A stretch of DNA of 64,000 nucleotides from Hyphomicrobiaceae bacterium (GCA_947472885.1 CANJBX010000004.1:24661-88660); one strand, 5' to 3'. Shown: positions 36,219 to 46,120, counted from the first letter of the stretch. Numbers and translations: made by a program. Notes: a model not told the origin generated them from the letters alone.

Positions 36219-36988
36219 AACTGCCCCTTCGGCGTGTTTTGAGTGCCGGACCAAGCCCTCCCGAGCTTAGCGCCGACACCATTCCAGCGACACGGTCTTG
36301 CCCCGCCGCGTCGTTCTCAAGCTCGTATTCTGTCTGACGCCCTGTACGCATTCCGGGGTCCAAACGGCGGCCCCGATTAGTGGTTTGGCTGCGCTCCGGG
36401 CGACCTCTGGCTTTGTGGGCGTCAGGCAGACAAATCCCTGTCCACAAAGGCCATATGGCCCCGGCGGGTGGGTCGTGAAAGCCTCTCAGGGATCGTCCGG
36501 CGGAGACAAAAAACAAACCCGCCGCACGGTCTGAACGCTAGGACAACTCCGCCCGGCCGGTCAAGACTTACGCAAGATGTAGTGTCGAAAAATGAATCAA
36601 CCCCTAAATGTCGGGGGTAAAGCGGTGAATTGTGGGGAAGAATCGGCGGGTGAGCCGCAAGTATCGGATAAGCTGGCAGGATTCGAAAGCAGCCTTCGTC
36701 GCCCATGCGTCATGTACCTGTTGGAAACCCGTCACGCCGGTCCAAACGGGGTCAAAAACGGTGCGCCGGGACCGCCAGATATGGCGCGACTCTTGAGTCG
36801 TCCGGAGGTCAACTGGCGATCCCGCATGGGCGCATTCGGCGGCTGCCGGGTGTCCATGCAAACGCGCTGGCGAGTGCGGGCAATCCGCTACCTTTTTCTG
36901 CCGCTTGATGGCCGTGCTGGACACCGCCGCAGGGCGGTGGCATCAACAGACTCAACGCCAAATCCGCTCGAACCTCGCGAATCCGCAG
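36219..36988. other. 770-base intergenic region between nrdJ and NDUFA12 genes
   Basis: Divergent promoter region. On the nrdJ side it contains a possible NrdR-type site (36571-36586). It also has a hairpin with CGGCGG and CCGCCG arms around an A-rich loop (36498-36523 approx.) and a GACTC-TT-GAGTC palindrome near 36790. Short frames exist on both strands but none has coding character, a good ribosome-binding site or a recognisable product. A cobalamin riboswitch would be expected by analogy; I do not see its conserved core. Confidence 0.6.
36571..36586. promoter_or_regulatory. possible NrdR box
   Basis: ACGCAAGATGTAGTGT fits the 16-bp NrdR consensus ACACTATATATAGTGT fully in the right half (TAGTGT) and at four of six positions in the left. 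A second box at the usual spacing is not evident, so this is a weak candidate. Confidence 0.25.
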
Positions 36989-37405
36989 ATGAAAATCACA
37001 GCCGCATTGCTCCGGGTCCTGACGTGGTGGAATGGCCAGACGCTGAACACGCAAATCTGGACGGCGCTGTTCGGAGAACTCGTCGGCAACGACGAGTTCG
37101 GCAACACCTACTACCGGACCAAGGGCGGCAAGATCGACCCGGCGCTGGGTTTTGAGCGCCGCTGGGTGATCTACAACGGCTATGCCGAGGCTTCGACCGT
37201 CGGCCCGGCGTGGCACGGCTGGCTCCACCACACGGTCGATACGCCGCCGACCGAGGAAACCGTCACGCCGCGTTCATGGTGGAAGCCGCATCGCCCGAAT
37301 CTCACCGGCACGTCGGCGGCGCAGCGCCCGTCCGGTTCGACGCTTGCCCAGGTCCGCCGCCCCAAGGCGACCGGCGACTACAAGGCGTGGAATCCCGGCC
37401 GCTGA
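36989..37405 (+). CDS. NADH:ubiquinone oxidoreductase subunit NDUFA12
   Basis: Accessory complex I subunit shared by alphaproteobacteria and mitochondria (B17.2/NDUFA12). The 138-residue protein has the characteristic [19 protein letters not shown], then [13 protein letters not shown] and [17 protein letters not shown] motifs, and a basic C-terminal end. The start is the ATG giving [14 protein letters not shown]. The gene sits away from the nuo operon, as it usually does, upstream of a DUF2155 gene. It is a useful marker that the organism is an alphaproteobacterium. Confidence 0.95.
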   Translation: MKITAALLRVLTWWNGQTLNTQIWTALFGELVGNDEFGNTYYRTKGGKIDPALGFERRWVIYNGYAEASTVGPAWHGWLHHTVDTPPTEETVTPRSWWKPHRPNLTGTSAAQRPSGSTLAQVRRPKATGDYKAWNPGR

Positions 37406-37522
37406 GGCTGTCTGCATTCCGCGACGGCGTAGCCCTTTCTCTGCCGCATTCAACGTGTTAACCGGGCAGGTGACGCGGGAGTTTTGTATTGCCCCGCCCG
37501 TGAACCCGGACTCTTAGCCGCA

Positions 37523-38545
37523 ATGGCCAGAACCTTTCCGCGCGCCGGTGTGTTGGCTGCATCGCTTGCCGTCGCCGGTATGATGGCGCTGCCTGTTCCG
37601 GCGAGCGCGCAATTCGGCTCGATCTTCGGCGATGGTCCGCCGCGCCCGCCAGCGGGTCTGCCGGGCCGCGCGCAAGGTCCAGCGCCAATGGGCGCACCGA
37701 CGCAGATGCCGCCGGAGGAAATGGACAACGAGGACCAGCCGCCGCCACCGCCGCTACGTCCCGCTGCACGCCAGCAGCCGCCGCAGCAACAGCCGGGCCA
37801 GCAGCAGCCGGGTATCGGTCGTTCGCAGCCGTTGCCGCCGCAGCCAGCGCCGAATGCAGGTCTTGCGCCTGGGCAGACGTTGCAACCGCTCCAGCCCGCG
37901 CCGTCCGGGCAACGCCAGCAGACTGCGCGCGGTACGCCGGCGCCGGCTAACGTCGCGCCGCAGCCCGGCGACGAAGTCATCACCGAACTGCCGACCCAGA
38001 AGATTGCAAACCCGACGGCGGTGTTCGCCGGCCTCGACAAGATCACCGGCCGCATCATTTCATTCGAAGTGACCCTCAACGAGACGGTGCAGTTCGGCGC
38101 GCTGCAGGTGACGCCGCGGGTCTGCTACACGCGCCCGCCGACCGAGACGGCCAACACCAATACGTTTGTCGAGGTCAATGAAGTCACGCTGCAAGGCGAG
38201 GTGAAACGCATTTTCGGCGGCTGGATGTTCGCATCGAGCCCCGGACTGCATGCGGTCGAGCATCCGATCTATGACGTATGGCTGACCGACTGTAAGGGCG
38301 GCACGCAGGTTATCGCTGATACGCAACCGGCAGCGCCGGCTCCCGCCCGCACCCAGGCGCGTCCGCAACAGCCGCAGGGCAATGCAGCTGCGCGCACGGC
38401 AGCGCCGCCCGGAAACAACGCGCCCGCGAATGCCGCGCCAGCGCCGCGTGCGCCGGTCCAGCAACCGACCTTGCAGCAACCGCAACCCGCTCCGCAGCGG
38501 CCAGCGCCTGTCGGCCCGCCGCCCGGATTTCCCGGCGCGCGCTGA
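37523..38545 (+). CDS. DUF2155 exported protein
   Basis: A 340-residue secreted protein with a signal peptide (LAASLAVAGMMALPVPASAQ). Residues 20-150 are Pro/Gln-rich and disordered. The conserved DUF2155 core is in the middle: AVFAGLDKITGRIISFEVTLNETVQFGALQVTPRVCYTRPP with a second Cys in YDVWLTDCKGG, likely a disulfide pair. A second Ala/Pro/Gln-rich tail ends the protein. Its conserved neighbourhood with NDUFA12 and aat is typical in alphaproteobacteria, but the function is unknown; a periplasmic scaffold is possible. The start is the ATG of MARTFPRAG. Confidence 0.85.
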   Translation: MARTFPRAGVLAASLAVAGMMALPVPASAQFGSIFGDGPPRPPAGLPGRAQGPAPMGAPTQMPPEEMDNEDQPPPPPLRPAARQQPPQQQPGQQQPGIGRSQPLPPQPAPNAGLAPGQTLQPLQPAPSGQRQQTARGTPAPANVAPQPGDEVITELPTQKIANPTAVFAGLDKITGRIISFEVTLNETVQFGALQVTPRVCYTRPPTETANTNTFVEVNEVTLQGEVKRIFGGWMFASSPGLHAVEHPIYDVWLTDCKGGTQVIADTQPAAPAPARTQARPQQPQGNAAARTAAPPGNNAPANAAPAPRAPVQQPTLQQPQPAPQRPAPVGPPPGFPGAR

Positions 38546-38558
38546 GGCCGCTTCAATA

Positions 38559-39812
38559 TCAGTGTGAGTTAGCGGTCTGCGCCACAGTGTAGCGCACCGC
38601 CAGCATACCGCCTGCGGTGAGGATGAAGGCGAGCGCAGCGCCGGTCAGTCCGAGCATCGGCACCAGCGCAAGATTGAGCATCACCGAGGCGAGCGCGCCC
38701 GCGATGCTGATGATCGCAATCGCAGTGTCGCGATGCAAAGCCAGCAGCACATAGCCATAGCCATCCGCGGCGGCGCGCAAGGCGGTGGCGGCGAGTACGA
38801 TCCAGAACACGGCGAGATTTTCGCGCAATAGCGGGCGGTCGAGGAACGGCAGCAGGACAATCAGCGCAACGCTGGCGCCGGCGGCGAGAAACGCAATCCA
38901 GACCGCGACTTCGATCTGCATCTTGTGCTCGAAGGCGCGGAATGCGGACTTATCCGGTTGCTGGCCGAGTTCGATCATTCGCGGCAGCTTTGGCTGGATG
39001 ACGCCATAAACGGTCAGGTTATGCAGCACGTTGGCGACCGACCAGAACAGCGTGTAGACGCCGGTGAATTCCAGTCCGATGAACAACGACAGCACGAAAC
39101 GGTCGAGGAACAGGCTGGCGGCGCTGCTGATATCCTTGATGTAGAACGGCACGCTGGCGCGCACGCCGCTCGCAAGCCACGGCATGCGCAGGCCGAGCGA
39201 ACGCCAGCGCTGTTCGGCGAACAGGTGCGCGCCCAGCGTGATCCAGGCAAGTGAAATGCCGCCGACCCAGACCAGCAGCAGGCATTCGAGCGTGCGGGCC
39301 GAGGGGTCGAGCGCACCCCACGCGATCACCACCAGCGGCCACAGGCCGGCGCGCATGGAGAACGTGATGTTGGCGAGCATGATGCGCCCGCGCGCGATCA
39401 GCATGTCGTTGGTGTCGGTCGCGACGTGTTCCAGAAACAGGATCAGACCGGCGGTGAAGAGCAGCGGCCACGGCACGGGTGCGCCGAGCAGATAATTGAT
39501 GAGCCACGCGAGCGGCTGGCAGACCGCATGCAGTGTGATCGGCAATGCCAGCCGTGTTGCAATCGAGGCAATGGCTTCCGCGCGCGGCATGCCGACCAGC
39601 CGGCGCACGGCCCAGTCGGTGGTGCCGAGACCGAGTGCCGCCGGAACAATCGTGGTCGCGCCGACGATCAATCCGTAGATGCCGAGGTCGGCGAGGCCGA
39701 GATAGCGCGCGGTGTAGAGCGCCAGCAAAAATTTCGCGCCGGTATTGGCGACACGCAGTGCAATCAGCACGAGCGGCTGCGCGAGGCGTCTGGCGTGGGC
39801 GGCGAGGCTCAT
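38559..39812 (-). CDS. Oligosaccharide flippase / polysaccharide export membrane protein
   Basis: A 417-residue MATE/Wzx-like membrane protein with 11-12 helices. It opens with LIALRVANTGAKFLLALYTARYLGLADLGIYG, the standard start of the polysaccharide-biosynthesis (PST/Wzx) family, and contains SAASLFLDRFVLSLFIG, matching the usual DRxxL loop. The start is the ATG of MSLAAHARR. No glycosyltransferase or O-antigen genes are nearby, so the lipid-linked substrate is unknown. It is transcribed with or independently of aat (117 bases away, same strand) and converges on the DUF2155 gene. It interrupts the otherwise conserved DUF2155-aat order. Confidence 0.82.
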   Translation of the reverse strand: MSLAAHARRLAQPLVLIALRVANTGAKFLLALYTARYLGLADLGIYGLIVGATTIVPAALGLGTTDWAVRRLVGMPRAEAIASIATRLALPITLHAVCQPLAWLINYLLGAPVPWPLLFTAGLILFLEHVATDTNDMLIARGRIMLANITFSMRAGLWPLVVIAWGALDPSARTLECLLLVWVGGISLAWITLGAHLFAEQRWRSLGLRMPWLASGVRASVPFYIKDISSAASLFLDRFVLSLFIGLEFTGVYTLFWSVANVLHNLTVYGVIQPKLPRMIELGQQPDKSAFRAFEHKMQIEVAVWIAFLAAGASVALIVLLPFLDRPLLRENLAVFWIVLAATALRAAADGYGYVLLALHRDTAIAIISIAGALASVMLNLALVPMLGLTGAALAFILTAGGMLAVRYTVAQTANSH

Positions 39813-39928
39813 GTCGGTTGGTTCACGGCGCGCAATTTCATCAGGCCAGCGCCGGTGAGCGCGCCCGTTGCCCGTATCATGGCCCAACATGCGTTTACAA
39901 TTGGTAGGCCGCTGAAAAGGCGGGGCTT

Positions 39929-40603
39929 TCAGTCCGGCGAGGCCAGCGCCAGCGCGGTGCTTCCCGGCAACGGCCGGTCGGGCGGCACGGCCTCGAAGTC
40001 GGCGTCGCCTTCGAGCGCGTTGGCCAGCAGTTTTTGATAGTGGACGCGCGGCACTTCATAGGCACCGAGCGTCTTGAGGTGGTCGGTGAGGAATTGCGTA
40101 TCGAGCAAGGTGAACCCGCCGGCGTTGAGCCGCGCCACCAGATGCACCAGCGCGATTTTTGAAACGTCGCGCGCGCGATGGAACATGCTCTCGCCGAAGA
40201 ACGCCGCCCCAAGGCTGACGCCGTAAAGGCCGCCGACGAGATTGTCGCCATCGTAGACTTCCACCGTATGGCAATGGCCGATGGCATAGAGCCCGCGATA
40301 GAGCTTGCGGATGCGCTTGTTGATCCAGGTGTTGGTGCGGCCGGGTGCGGCCTCCGCGCAGCCGTCGATCACCGCGTCGAAGTCACGGTTGGTGACGACG
40401 GTATATTGATCGGCTTTCACGGTGCGCGCGAGCCGGGAAGGGATATGGAGCCGATCAAGCGGGATGATGCCGCGCATCGGCGGCTCGACCCAGTGCAGCG
40501 AGGGATCGTCGGCATTCTCCGCCATCGGGAAAATACCGCAGGCATAGGCCTTGAGCAGCACTTCCGGCGTGATCTCGACGATGGCGGTCTCTTTGCTGGC
40601 CAA
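39929..40603 (-). CDS. aat: Leucyl/phenylalanyl-tRNA--protein transferase
   Basis: Adds Leu or Phe from tRNA to proteins with N-terminal Arg or Lys, marking them for ClpS/ClpAP degradation. The 224-residue protein has the family motifs [48 protein letters not shown] segment ([21 protein letters not shown]), [18 protein letters not shown] and [13 protein letters not shown]. The start is TTG 40603 following a GAGAGGAC site; no ATG upstream fits. ClpS lies about 11 kb away, giving both ends of the pathway in this window. Confidence 0.95.
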   Translation of the reverse strand: MASKETAIVEITPEVLLKAYACGIFPMAENADDPSLHWVEPPMRGIIPLDRLHIPSRLARTVKADQYTVVTNRDFDAVIDGCAEAAPGRTNTWINKRIRKLYRGLYAIGHCHTVEVYDGDNLVGGLYGVSLGAAFFGESMFHRARDVSKIALVHLVARLNAGGFTLLDTQFLTDHLKTLGAYEVPRVHYQKLLANALEGDADFEAVPPDRPLPGSTALALASPD

Positions 40604-40749
40604 CGGATCGTCCTCTCTGGCGTCAGTGTGCCAGACGGTATTTGCGAAATCACCAAAATTTACAGTTGGGAAACGATAAGCCGTTTAAGTTTTTAGCTAA
40701 TTGCAAACATCCGCGCGGTTGCGCGTTGTTCTGGCGAAGGGAATACCCG

Positions 40750-41142
40750 ATGCCCCAGTCAACACGCCGCGCAGACACTTATACCAGGCCCCGCGTCCTG
40801 CTGGTCGAGGACGAGCCGCTCGTCAATGCGATGATGCAGGAAATCCTGACCGAGGCGGGCTTCGCGGTCTGCTCGGCGTCAAACGGCAGTGCCGCGGTCA
40901 ATCATCTTCTGCGGGGCGAGATCGTCGATGTGATTTTCACCGACATCCACATGCCGGGCATCAACGGCGCGGAACTCGCAAAACTGGCGCGCGAAATGCG
41001 GCCCGATATCCAGATCGTCTACACGTCGGGCGGCGTACTCGACAGTACGGAGAAGGTGCCAGGATCGACGTTCGTGCAGAAGCCCTACGAGCCGGGCTAC
41101 GTATGTGCGCTGCTCTCCCAGGTCGCGGGCAGGGCGCACTAG
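40750..41142 (+). CDS. Single-domain response regulator
   Basis: A 130-residue receiver domain only: acidic pocket VLLVEDEPLV, phosphoacceptor Asp in VIFTDIHMPGING, Thr/Ser at IVYTSGG and the conserved Lys in QKPYEPGYV. There is no output domain, so it is CheY/DivK-like and would act by protein contact. No kinase gene is nearby. It is the only plus-strand gene among minus-strand genes here (aat, accC), which makes it look like a later insertion in this conserved region. The start is the ATG preceded by GAAGGG. Confidence 0.88.
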   Translation: MPQSTRRADTYTRPRVLLVEDEPLVNAMMQEILTEAGFAVCSASNGSAAVNHLLRGEIVDVIFTDIHMPGINGAELAKLAREMRPDIQIVYTSGGVLDSTEKVPGSTFVQKPYEPGYVCALLSQVAGRAH

Positions 41143-41149
41143 GCGCGCG

Positions 41150-42502
41150 CTACTCTTTCATCCCGCCGGCTTCGAGAAATTTCTCCAGCCAGTGGATGTG
41201 GTAGTCGCCGTTGAGGATGTCGTTGTTACGCACCAGAGTCTTGAACAGCGGCAGCGTCGTCTCGACGCCATCGACCACGAACTCGTCAAGCGCACGCTTG
41301 AGCCGCATCAGGCATTCCGTGCGCGTCTTGCCGTGCACGATCAGCTTGCCGATCAGCGAGTCGTAATAGGGCGGGATCGTGTAGCCCTGATAGGCGGCTG
41401 AATCGATGCGCACGCCCATGCCGCCGGGCGGATGGTAGTGCAGGATGCGGCCGGGCGAAGGGCGGAATGTCACCGGGTTTTCCGCATTGATGCGGCACTC
41501 GATGGCGTGGCCGTGGAATTTCACGTCTTTCTGCGTGATGTCGAGCGCCGCGCCGCTGGCGACGCGGATTTGCTCAAGGATCAGGTCGATGTCGGTGATC
41601 ATTTCCGTCACCGGATGCTCGACCTGGATGCGGGTGTTCATTTCGATGAAGTAGAATTTTCCTTCTTCGAACAGGAATTCAATGGTGCCGACGCCGAGGT
41701 ACTTCAGTTCGCGCATCGCATTGGCGACGATTTCGCCAATGTCATCGCGCGCAGCGGTGTTGAGCGCGGGCGAGGGGCTTTCTTCCAGCACCTTCTGATG
41801 GCGGCGTTGCAGCGAGCAATCGCGCTCGCCGAGATGGATGGCGTTGCCGCGGCCGTCGCCCAGCACCTGGATTTCGATGTGGCGCGGGGTCTGGAGATAC
41901 TTCTCCATGTAGACGTCGTCGTTGCCGAACGCCGCCTTGGCTTCCGAGCGCGCGGTCGAGAACGCCGTCGAGATCTCACTTTCGTTGAGCGCGACCTTCA
42001 TGCCGCGACCGCCGCCGCCGGCCGACGCCTTGATCAGCACCGGATAGCCGATCTCACGCGCGACCTTGATGGCTTCGGCTTCGGTAGCGACGCCGCCATC
42101 GGAGCCCGGCACGCAGGGAATGCCAAGGCGCAGCGCCGTGCGCTTGGCTTCGATCTTGTCGCCCATGATGCGGATGTGTTCCGCCTTGGGGCCGATGAAG
42201 TGAATGCCGTGTTCGTCGAGAATTTCCGCAAAGCGTGCGTTCTCGGAAAGAAATCCGTAGCCGGGATGCACCGCATCGGCGCCGGTGATTTCGCAGGCGG
42301 CGAGCAGCGCCGGGACGTTGAGGTAGCTGTCCTTCGCCGCAGGCGGCCCGATGCAGACGCTTTCGTCCGCGAGCCGCACATGCATGGCGTCGGCGTCGGC
42401 GGTCGAATGCACCGCGACGGTCGGAATGCCAAGTTCCTTGCAGGCGCGCAAAACCCGGAGCGCGATTTCGCCACGGTTCGCGATCAGGATTTTTTCGAAC
42501 AT
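41150..42502 (-). CDS. accC: Acetyl-CoA carboxylase biotin carboxylase subunit
   Basis: Carboxylates biotin on AccB using ATP and bicarbonate, the first half of malonyl-CoA synthesis. The 450-residue protein has the biotin carboxylase N-terminus [17 protein letters not shown], the ATP-grasp glycine loop [12 protein letters not shown], the catalytic segment [16 protein letters not shown] and the C-terminal [16 protein letters not shown]. It forms an accB-accC pair with a gap of ten bases after accB. Confidence 0.97.
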   Translation of the reverse strand: MFEKILIANRGEIALRVLRACKELGIPTVAVHSTADADAMHVRLADESVCIGPPAAKDSYLNVPALLAACEITGADAVHPGYGFLSENARFAEILDEHGIHFIGPKAEHIRIMGDKIEAKRTALRLGIPCVPGSDGGVATEAEAIKVAREIGYPVLIKASAGGGGRGMKVALNESEISTAFSTARSEAKAAFGNDDVYMEKYLQTPRHIEIQVLGDGRGNAIHLGERDCSLQRRHQKVLEESPSPALNTAARDDIGEIVANAMRELKYLGVGTIEFLFEEGKFYFIEMNTRIQVEHPVTEMITDIDLILEQIRVASGAALDITQKDVKFHGHAIECRINAENPVTFRPSPGRILHYHPPGGMGVRIDSAAYQGYTIPPYYDSLIGKLIVHGKTRTECLMRLKRALDEFVVDGVETTLPLFKTLVRNNDILNGDYHIHWLEKFLEAGGMKE

Positions 42503-42512
42503 CGCGTCAGGT

Positions 42513-43034
42513 CTATTCGATGATGACGAGCGGTTCGCCGTATTCTACAGGCTGCGCATCCTCGAACAGGATTTGCGTAACGGTGCCCGAACGCGGCGCG
42601 GGAATCTGGTTCATGGTCTTCATGGCTTCGATGATCAGCAGCGTGTCGCCGGCTTTGACGACCTTGCCGACTTCGACGAAGGCGGCCTTGCCGGGTTCTG
42701 CCGAGCGATAGGCGGTGCCGACCATCGGTGAGGGGACGACGCCCGGATGTTTCGCGGGATCGGCGGCGGCCTTGATTTCGGGCACTGCGGCAGCGCGCGG
42801 TGCGGATGCTGCGGTGGCCACCGGCGCGGCATAGGCCAAGCCCTGCTTGGCGACGCGAATGCGCATGCCGCCGCGCTCGAATTCGATTTCGGTGACGCCG
42901 GTCTCGTCGATCAGTCGCGCCAGCGCGCGGACGGCGTCGTCGCGTGCGGTGTCTTCCTTGCTCAGGACAGGCGCCGGCTTCTTGCTTGCGCCTTTGCCTT
43001 CAGGTGCTGCGGTTTTTTTGGAACTGCGTGCCAC
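42513..43034 (-). CDS. accB: Acetyl-CoA carboxylase biotin carboxyl carrier protein
   Basis: A 173-residue carrier that holds the biotin during the AccC and AccDA half-reactions. The C-terminal 75 residues are the biotinyl domain with the biotinylated Lys in [10 protein letters not shown] and the thumb region; the middle is an Ala/Pro-rich linker and the N-terminus is Lys-rich. The start is ambiguous: GTG 43034 (chosen, giving VARSSKKT) or TTG 43040, which overlaps the aroQ stop as TTGA. Translational coupling to aroQ is expected in either case. Confidence 0.94.
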   Translation of the reverse strand: MARSSKKTAAPEGKGASKKPAPVLSKEDTARDDAVRALARLIDETGVTEIEFERGGMRIRVAKQGLAYAAPVATAASAPRAAAVPEIKAAADPAKHPGVVPSPMVGTAYRSAEPGKAAFVEVGKVVKAGDTLLIIEAMKTMNQIPAPRSGTVTQILFEDAQPVEYGEPLVIIE

Positions 43035-43036
43035 GA

Positions 43037-43486
43037 TCAACCCCGCTTCTCTGTCAGCGCCGCCAACCCGGAGATGGCAAGCGCATAGCCTTCGATGCCG
43101 AAGCCGCAGATGACAGCCTTGGCAGCTTTTGAAACATAGGAATGCCGGCGGAATTCTTCGCGGGCATGGATATTGGTGATGTGAACTTCGATCACCGGCA
43201 ATTCAATCGCCAGGATCGCGTCGAGGATCGCAACCGACGTGGTGGTGTAGCCGGCCGGATTGAGCGCGACGCCGGCGGCTTGCCTGGCGCGCGCTTCCTG
43301 CAGGAAATCGACGATCTCGCCTTCGCGGTTCGACTGGCGGAATTCAATCTCGAAGCCCAGGTCCTTGGCGCGGTCGCGGCACAGCTTCTCGACATCGGCC
43401 AGCGTGAAGCGGCCATAGATGCCCGGCTCGCGCGTGCCGAGCAGGTTCAGGTTCGGTCCATTGATGACGTAGATCGTCTTGGCCAT
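43037..43486 (-). CDS. aroQ: Type II 3-dehydroquinate dehydratase
   Basis: Dehydrates 3-dehydroquinate to 3-dehydroshikimate in aromatic amino acid synthesis. The 149-residue protein has the type II signature [18 protein letters not shown] with the catalytic Tyr, the [12 protein letters not shown] block and the catalytic His in [16 protein letters not shown]. It leads the aroQ-accB-accC operon, an arrangement conserved in many bacteria. The 181-base gap before it probably holds the operon promoter. Confidence 0.96.
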   Translation of the reverse strand: MAKTIYVINGPNLNLLGTREPGIYGRFTLADVEKLCRDRAKDLGFEIEFRQSNREGEIVDFLQEARARQAAGVALNPAGYTTTSVAILDAILAIELPVIEVHITNIHAREEFRRHSYVSKAAKAVICGFGIEGYALAISGLAALTEKRG

Positions 43487-43667
43487 GGTTGTTTGCCGCG
43501 AGAGAAAAGCCGGGACTCACACGCAGGATTGCCCGAAGCCCGGGGTTATACGGGGCCAGGGTGGAGAGGGGAAGTCTAGGCCCTTATAATCGGCAGGTAA
43601 GGCTCCACCAGCAAAAACGTCCCGTCTGCACCGGCTATAGTTAACGGCCCCGGGGGATGGCGTGGCC

Positions 43668-44450
43668 TTAGCAGGAAGCCGTGCCGCCGCAGCGTGCGGC
43701 ACGCACTTTTTCCTTGAGGGTGGCGAGGCCGACGGCGCCGACCACGATCTCGGAGCCGATCACATAGCTCGGGGTGCCGTTCATGCCGAGTTGTTCGGCT
43801 AGCTTGTAGCTTTCCTCGATCGACGCCTTGACCTCGTCGGAGGCCAGATCGGTTTCGAGCCGGGCCATGTCGATGCCGACCTCATGCGCGACCGCAAGCG
43901 CCTTGGCCTTGTCGGCCTGGCCGCGGCTGGTGAGGAGCTTGTGGTGGAAGGCGAGATACTTCTCGCCTGTCGGGTCCTGCATCCGCACGGCAGTGGCGAC
44001 CTGCGCGGCCTCGACCGAGCTGGGTCCAAGCACCGGAAATTCCTTCAGCACGACACGCAGTTTGCTGTCGGCCTTCATCAGCGCCGCCATGTCGTTGAGC
44101 GCCTGCTTGCAGTAGCCGCAGTTGTAATCGAAGAACTCGACCAGCGTGACGTCGCCCTGCTTGTCGCCAATGACGACCTGGCGCGGCGAGTTGAAGATCA
44201 GATCGGAATGGTTCTTCACCGCGGAGCGGGCCTTTTCGCCCTCCGCGACCTGCTGGCGCTTCTCAAACTCGGCCATCGCTTCCTGTAACACTTCAGGATG
44301 GCTGACAATGTAATCGCGAATGATGCTCTGCAGTTGTGCGGTCGATGGCGAGGCTCCGCCGCGCTGCATGGCGTAGCGGTAGCCTTCCAGTGCCCCGGCG
44401 CCAATGCAGCCGCCGACAACGGCGACCAGTGCGGTCTTGAGCATGTTCAT
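43668..44450 (-). CDS. DsbA-family thiol oxidoreductase
   Basis: A 260-residue exported oxidoreductase. An N-terminal hydrophobic anchor or signal (MLKTALVAVVGGCIGAGALEG) is followed by a helical region (IIRDYIVSHPEVLQEAMAEFE), then the thioredoxin-fold domain with active site NCGYCKQ and the cis-proline NGTPSYVIG. This is the DsbA/DsbG-like (Com1) arrangement common in alphaproteobacteria. Likely role: disulfide formation or isomerisation in the periplasm. It lies 56 bases after the M48 protease gene on the same strand, so the two periplasmic quality-control genes are probably co-transcribed. Confidence 0.88.
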   Translation of the reverse strand: MNMLKTALVAVVGGCIGAGALEGYRYAMQRGGASPSTAQLQSIIRDYIVSHPEVLQEAMAEFEKRQQVAEGEKARSAVKNHSDLIFNSPRQVVIGDKQGDVTLVEFFDYNCGYCKQALNDMAALMKADSKLRVVLKEFPVLGPSSVEAAQVATAVRMQDPTGEKYLAFHHKLLTSRGQADKAKALAVAHEVGIDMARLETDLASDEVKASIEESYKLAEQLGMNGTPSYVIGSEIVVGAVGLATLKEKVRAARCGGTASC

Positions 44451-44506
44451 GGCGATGATCCTTTTCGAAATTACTTTAGCCGCACCGGGTTAATGCGGTC
44501 TGGACA

Positions 44507-45916
44507 TTACCTGCGGCCCGGGCTGGCGGGTGGTTTGAAACTGGCGATATCGTCGGCCTTGACCCAGCCCGGCGCGCCAATCGGGAAGCGGGCCTTGGCG
44601 CGGGTCGCAAGCTGGCGGGCGGTACGGAAATCGCCGCGCGACATGGCAGCCTGCGCGGAAGCGAGGTCGGCGCGCGGCAAATCGTTCTTCTTTGCATAGG
44701 CCATGGCGAGGTTCGTATAGGCATCGGGAATATCGCCATCGCGCTGGATGGCGGCATTCAGTGACACCACCGCGTCGTCGGCGTTCCTGGGATTGTTGGT
44801 GGCGATCAGCGCCTGTCCGAGCATGACCTGGATCAGCGTTGGATCGGGCGCCAGCGCGATGGCCTGACGCAGCGGCGCAATGGCTTCCTGCGCGCGTCCG
44901 GCCTCGAGCAGCGCCTGACCCTTGAGTTCATGGAAATAGGGATTGTTCGGTTGTGTCTGGATCAGGCCGTCGATCTGGGCCAGCGCAGCCGGCATCGAAC
45001 CATGCCGGTAGGTCGCAATCGTGCGGGCGTAGCGTGCGGGTAACGAATTGTCGCCGGGCATGTACGCGCGCGACAGCGTATCCGCACGATCGAGGAAGCC
45101 GTGCAGCTTGGCGCGCATCATGTCGTGGCGCAATTGCAGTTCGGGCGAATCCTTCTTTTCCCAGAGCGGGCTCCCGGTCACCAGCGTGCTGAGCGAGTCG
45201 ATGCGTTCCTTGGGCATCGGATGCGACTGCGCATACGGGTCGGCGTACTGCGCCGAGAACAGGATCTGATCGGCGAAACGCTTGAACGTCTCGTACATGC
45301 CCTTGGGGCTCTGGTTGGTCGCGGCGAGGAATTTCACGCCGGCCTTGTCGGCCTGTTCTTCCTGTTGCCGCTGGTACGACATCAGCGAACGCATCGCCAT
45401 CTGCTGTGGTGCGAGCAACGCCGCCGCGGCCATGTCGCCGGTACCCTGACGGCCGCCGCCTGCAACGGCGACGCCGAGGCCCAGCAGCATGGCGATCATC
45501 ATGGCGCTTTGCACATTGGCGAGTTCATTGCGCAGCTTGGAAAGGTGTCCGCCGGCGATATGTCCGGTTTCATGGGCGAGCACGCCGATGATCTGGTTCG
45601 GGGTCTTGGATTCGATCAGCGCGCCGGCATTGACGAAGATGCGGCGGCCATCCATCACGAAGGCGTTGAAGGAACGATCATTGATGATGACGACGCGGAT
45701 GTTCTGCTGGCCAAGTCCGGCGGCGCGTAAAATGGGCGTGGTGTATTCGCGCAGCAGTTGTTCGGTTTCGGCGTCGCGGATGACGGGCAGGCCACCGCCC
45801 GATTGCGCATGCGCCGGCATCTGGCCGAGCAACACGGCAGCTGCGGTCGCGAGCGCGACGGCCTTCAGCGCTGGCCTGGTTTGCCGCTGGCTGCTAGGTA
45901 TTTGCTGCGTATTCAT
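44507..45916 (-). CDS. M48-family periplasmic metalloprotease with TPR region (BepA/LoiP-like)
   Basis: A 469-residue zinc protease in the envelope. After a signal peptide (ALKAVALATAAAVLLGQMPAHAQ) comes the M48 domain with VFVNAGALIE-like segment, the HEXXH site LAHETGHIAGGH and the third-ligand region QQEEQADKAGVKFL. Residues 300-469 form TPR-like helical repeats (ALLEAGRAQEAIAPLRQAI, AYTNLAMAYAKKNDLPRAD). The family member BepA degrades stalled outer-membrane assembly substrates; a similar role is likely. The start is the ATG of MNTQQIPSS. It is followed by the DsbA-like gene. Confidence 0.9.
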   Translation of the reverse strand: MNTQQIPSSQRQTRPALKAVALATAAAVLLGQMPAHAQSGGGLPVIRDAETEQLLREYTTPILRAAGLGQQNIRVVIINDRSFNAFVMDGRRIFVNAGALIESKTPNQIIGVLAHETGHIAGGHLSKLRNELANVQSAMMIAMLLGLGVAVAGGGRQGTGDMAAAALLAPQQMAMRSLMSYQRQQEEQADKAGVKFLAATNQSPKGMYETFKRFADQILFSAQYADPYAQSHPMPKERIDSLSTLVTGSPLWEKKDSPELQLRHDMMRAKLHGFLDRADTLSRAYMPGDNSLPARYARTIATYRHGSMPAALAQIDGLIQTQPNNPYFHELKGQALLEAGRAQEAIAPLRQAIALAPDPTLIQVMLGQALIATNNPRNADDAVVSLNAAIQRDGDIPDAYTNLAMAYAKKNDLPRADLASAQAAMSRGDFRTARQLATRAKARFPIGAPGWVKADDIASFKPPASPGRR

Positions 45917-46120
45917 CAAAGCCTGATCACGCCCAACCTTGAAAATACCGGGTGCCACACCAGCATGGCGAATCTCGTTGAAAATAAACGCCCAAGCGTT
46001 GGCTTGTAACGCCTAGGCACCCTATCGAAATCAGTCAACTGCGGCCATACGGCGTCGCAGCCGCGGATGGATCAAAAATCCGTCAATTGAGGCAACACGG
46101 GGGCGGGGCGGCGGTCATTC

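Noticed and set aside
36240..36600. Cobalamin riboswitch before nrdJ
   Set aside because: Neither the B12-box pattern nor the conserved core (GCCACTG-like) could be found on the minus strand.
36592..37155. Open frames in the nrdJ-NDUFA12 gap
   Set aside because: No ribosome-binding site with a plausible start, shadow-like composition, and overlap with the NDUFA12 gene in another frame.
40660..40690. EcfG-type promoter (GGAA...CGTT) before the response regulator
   Set aside because: Spacing between the two elements is about 8 bases rather than the 16-17 expected.
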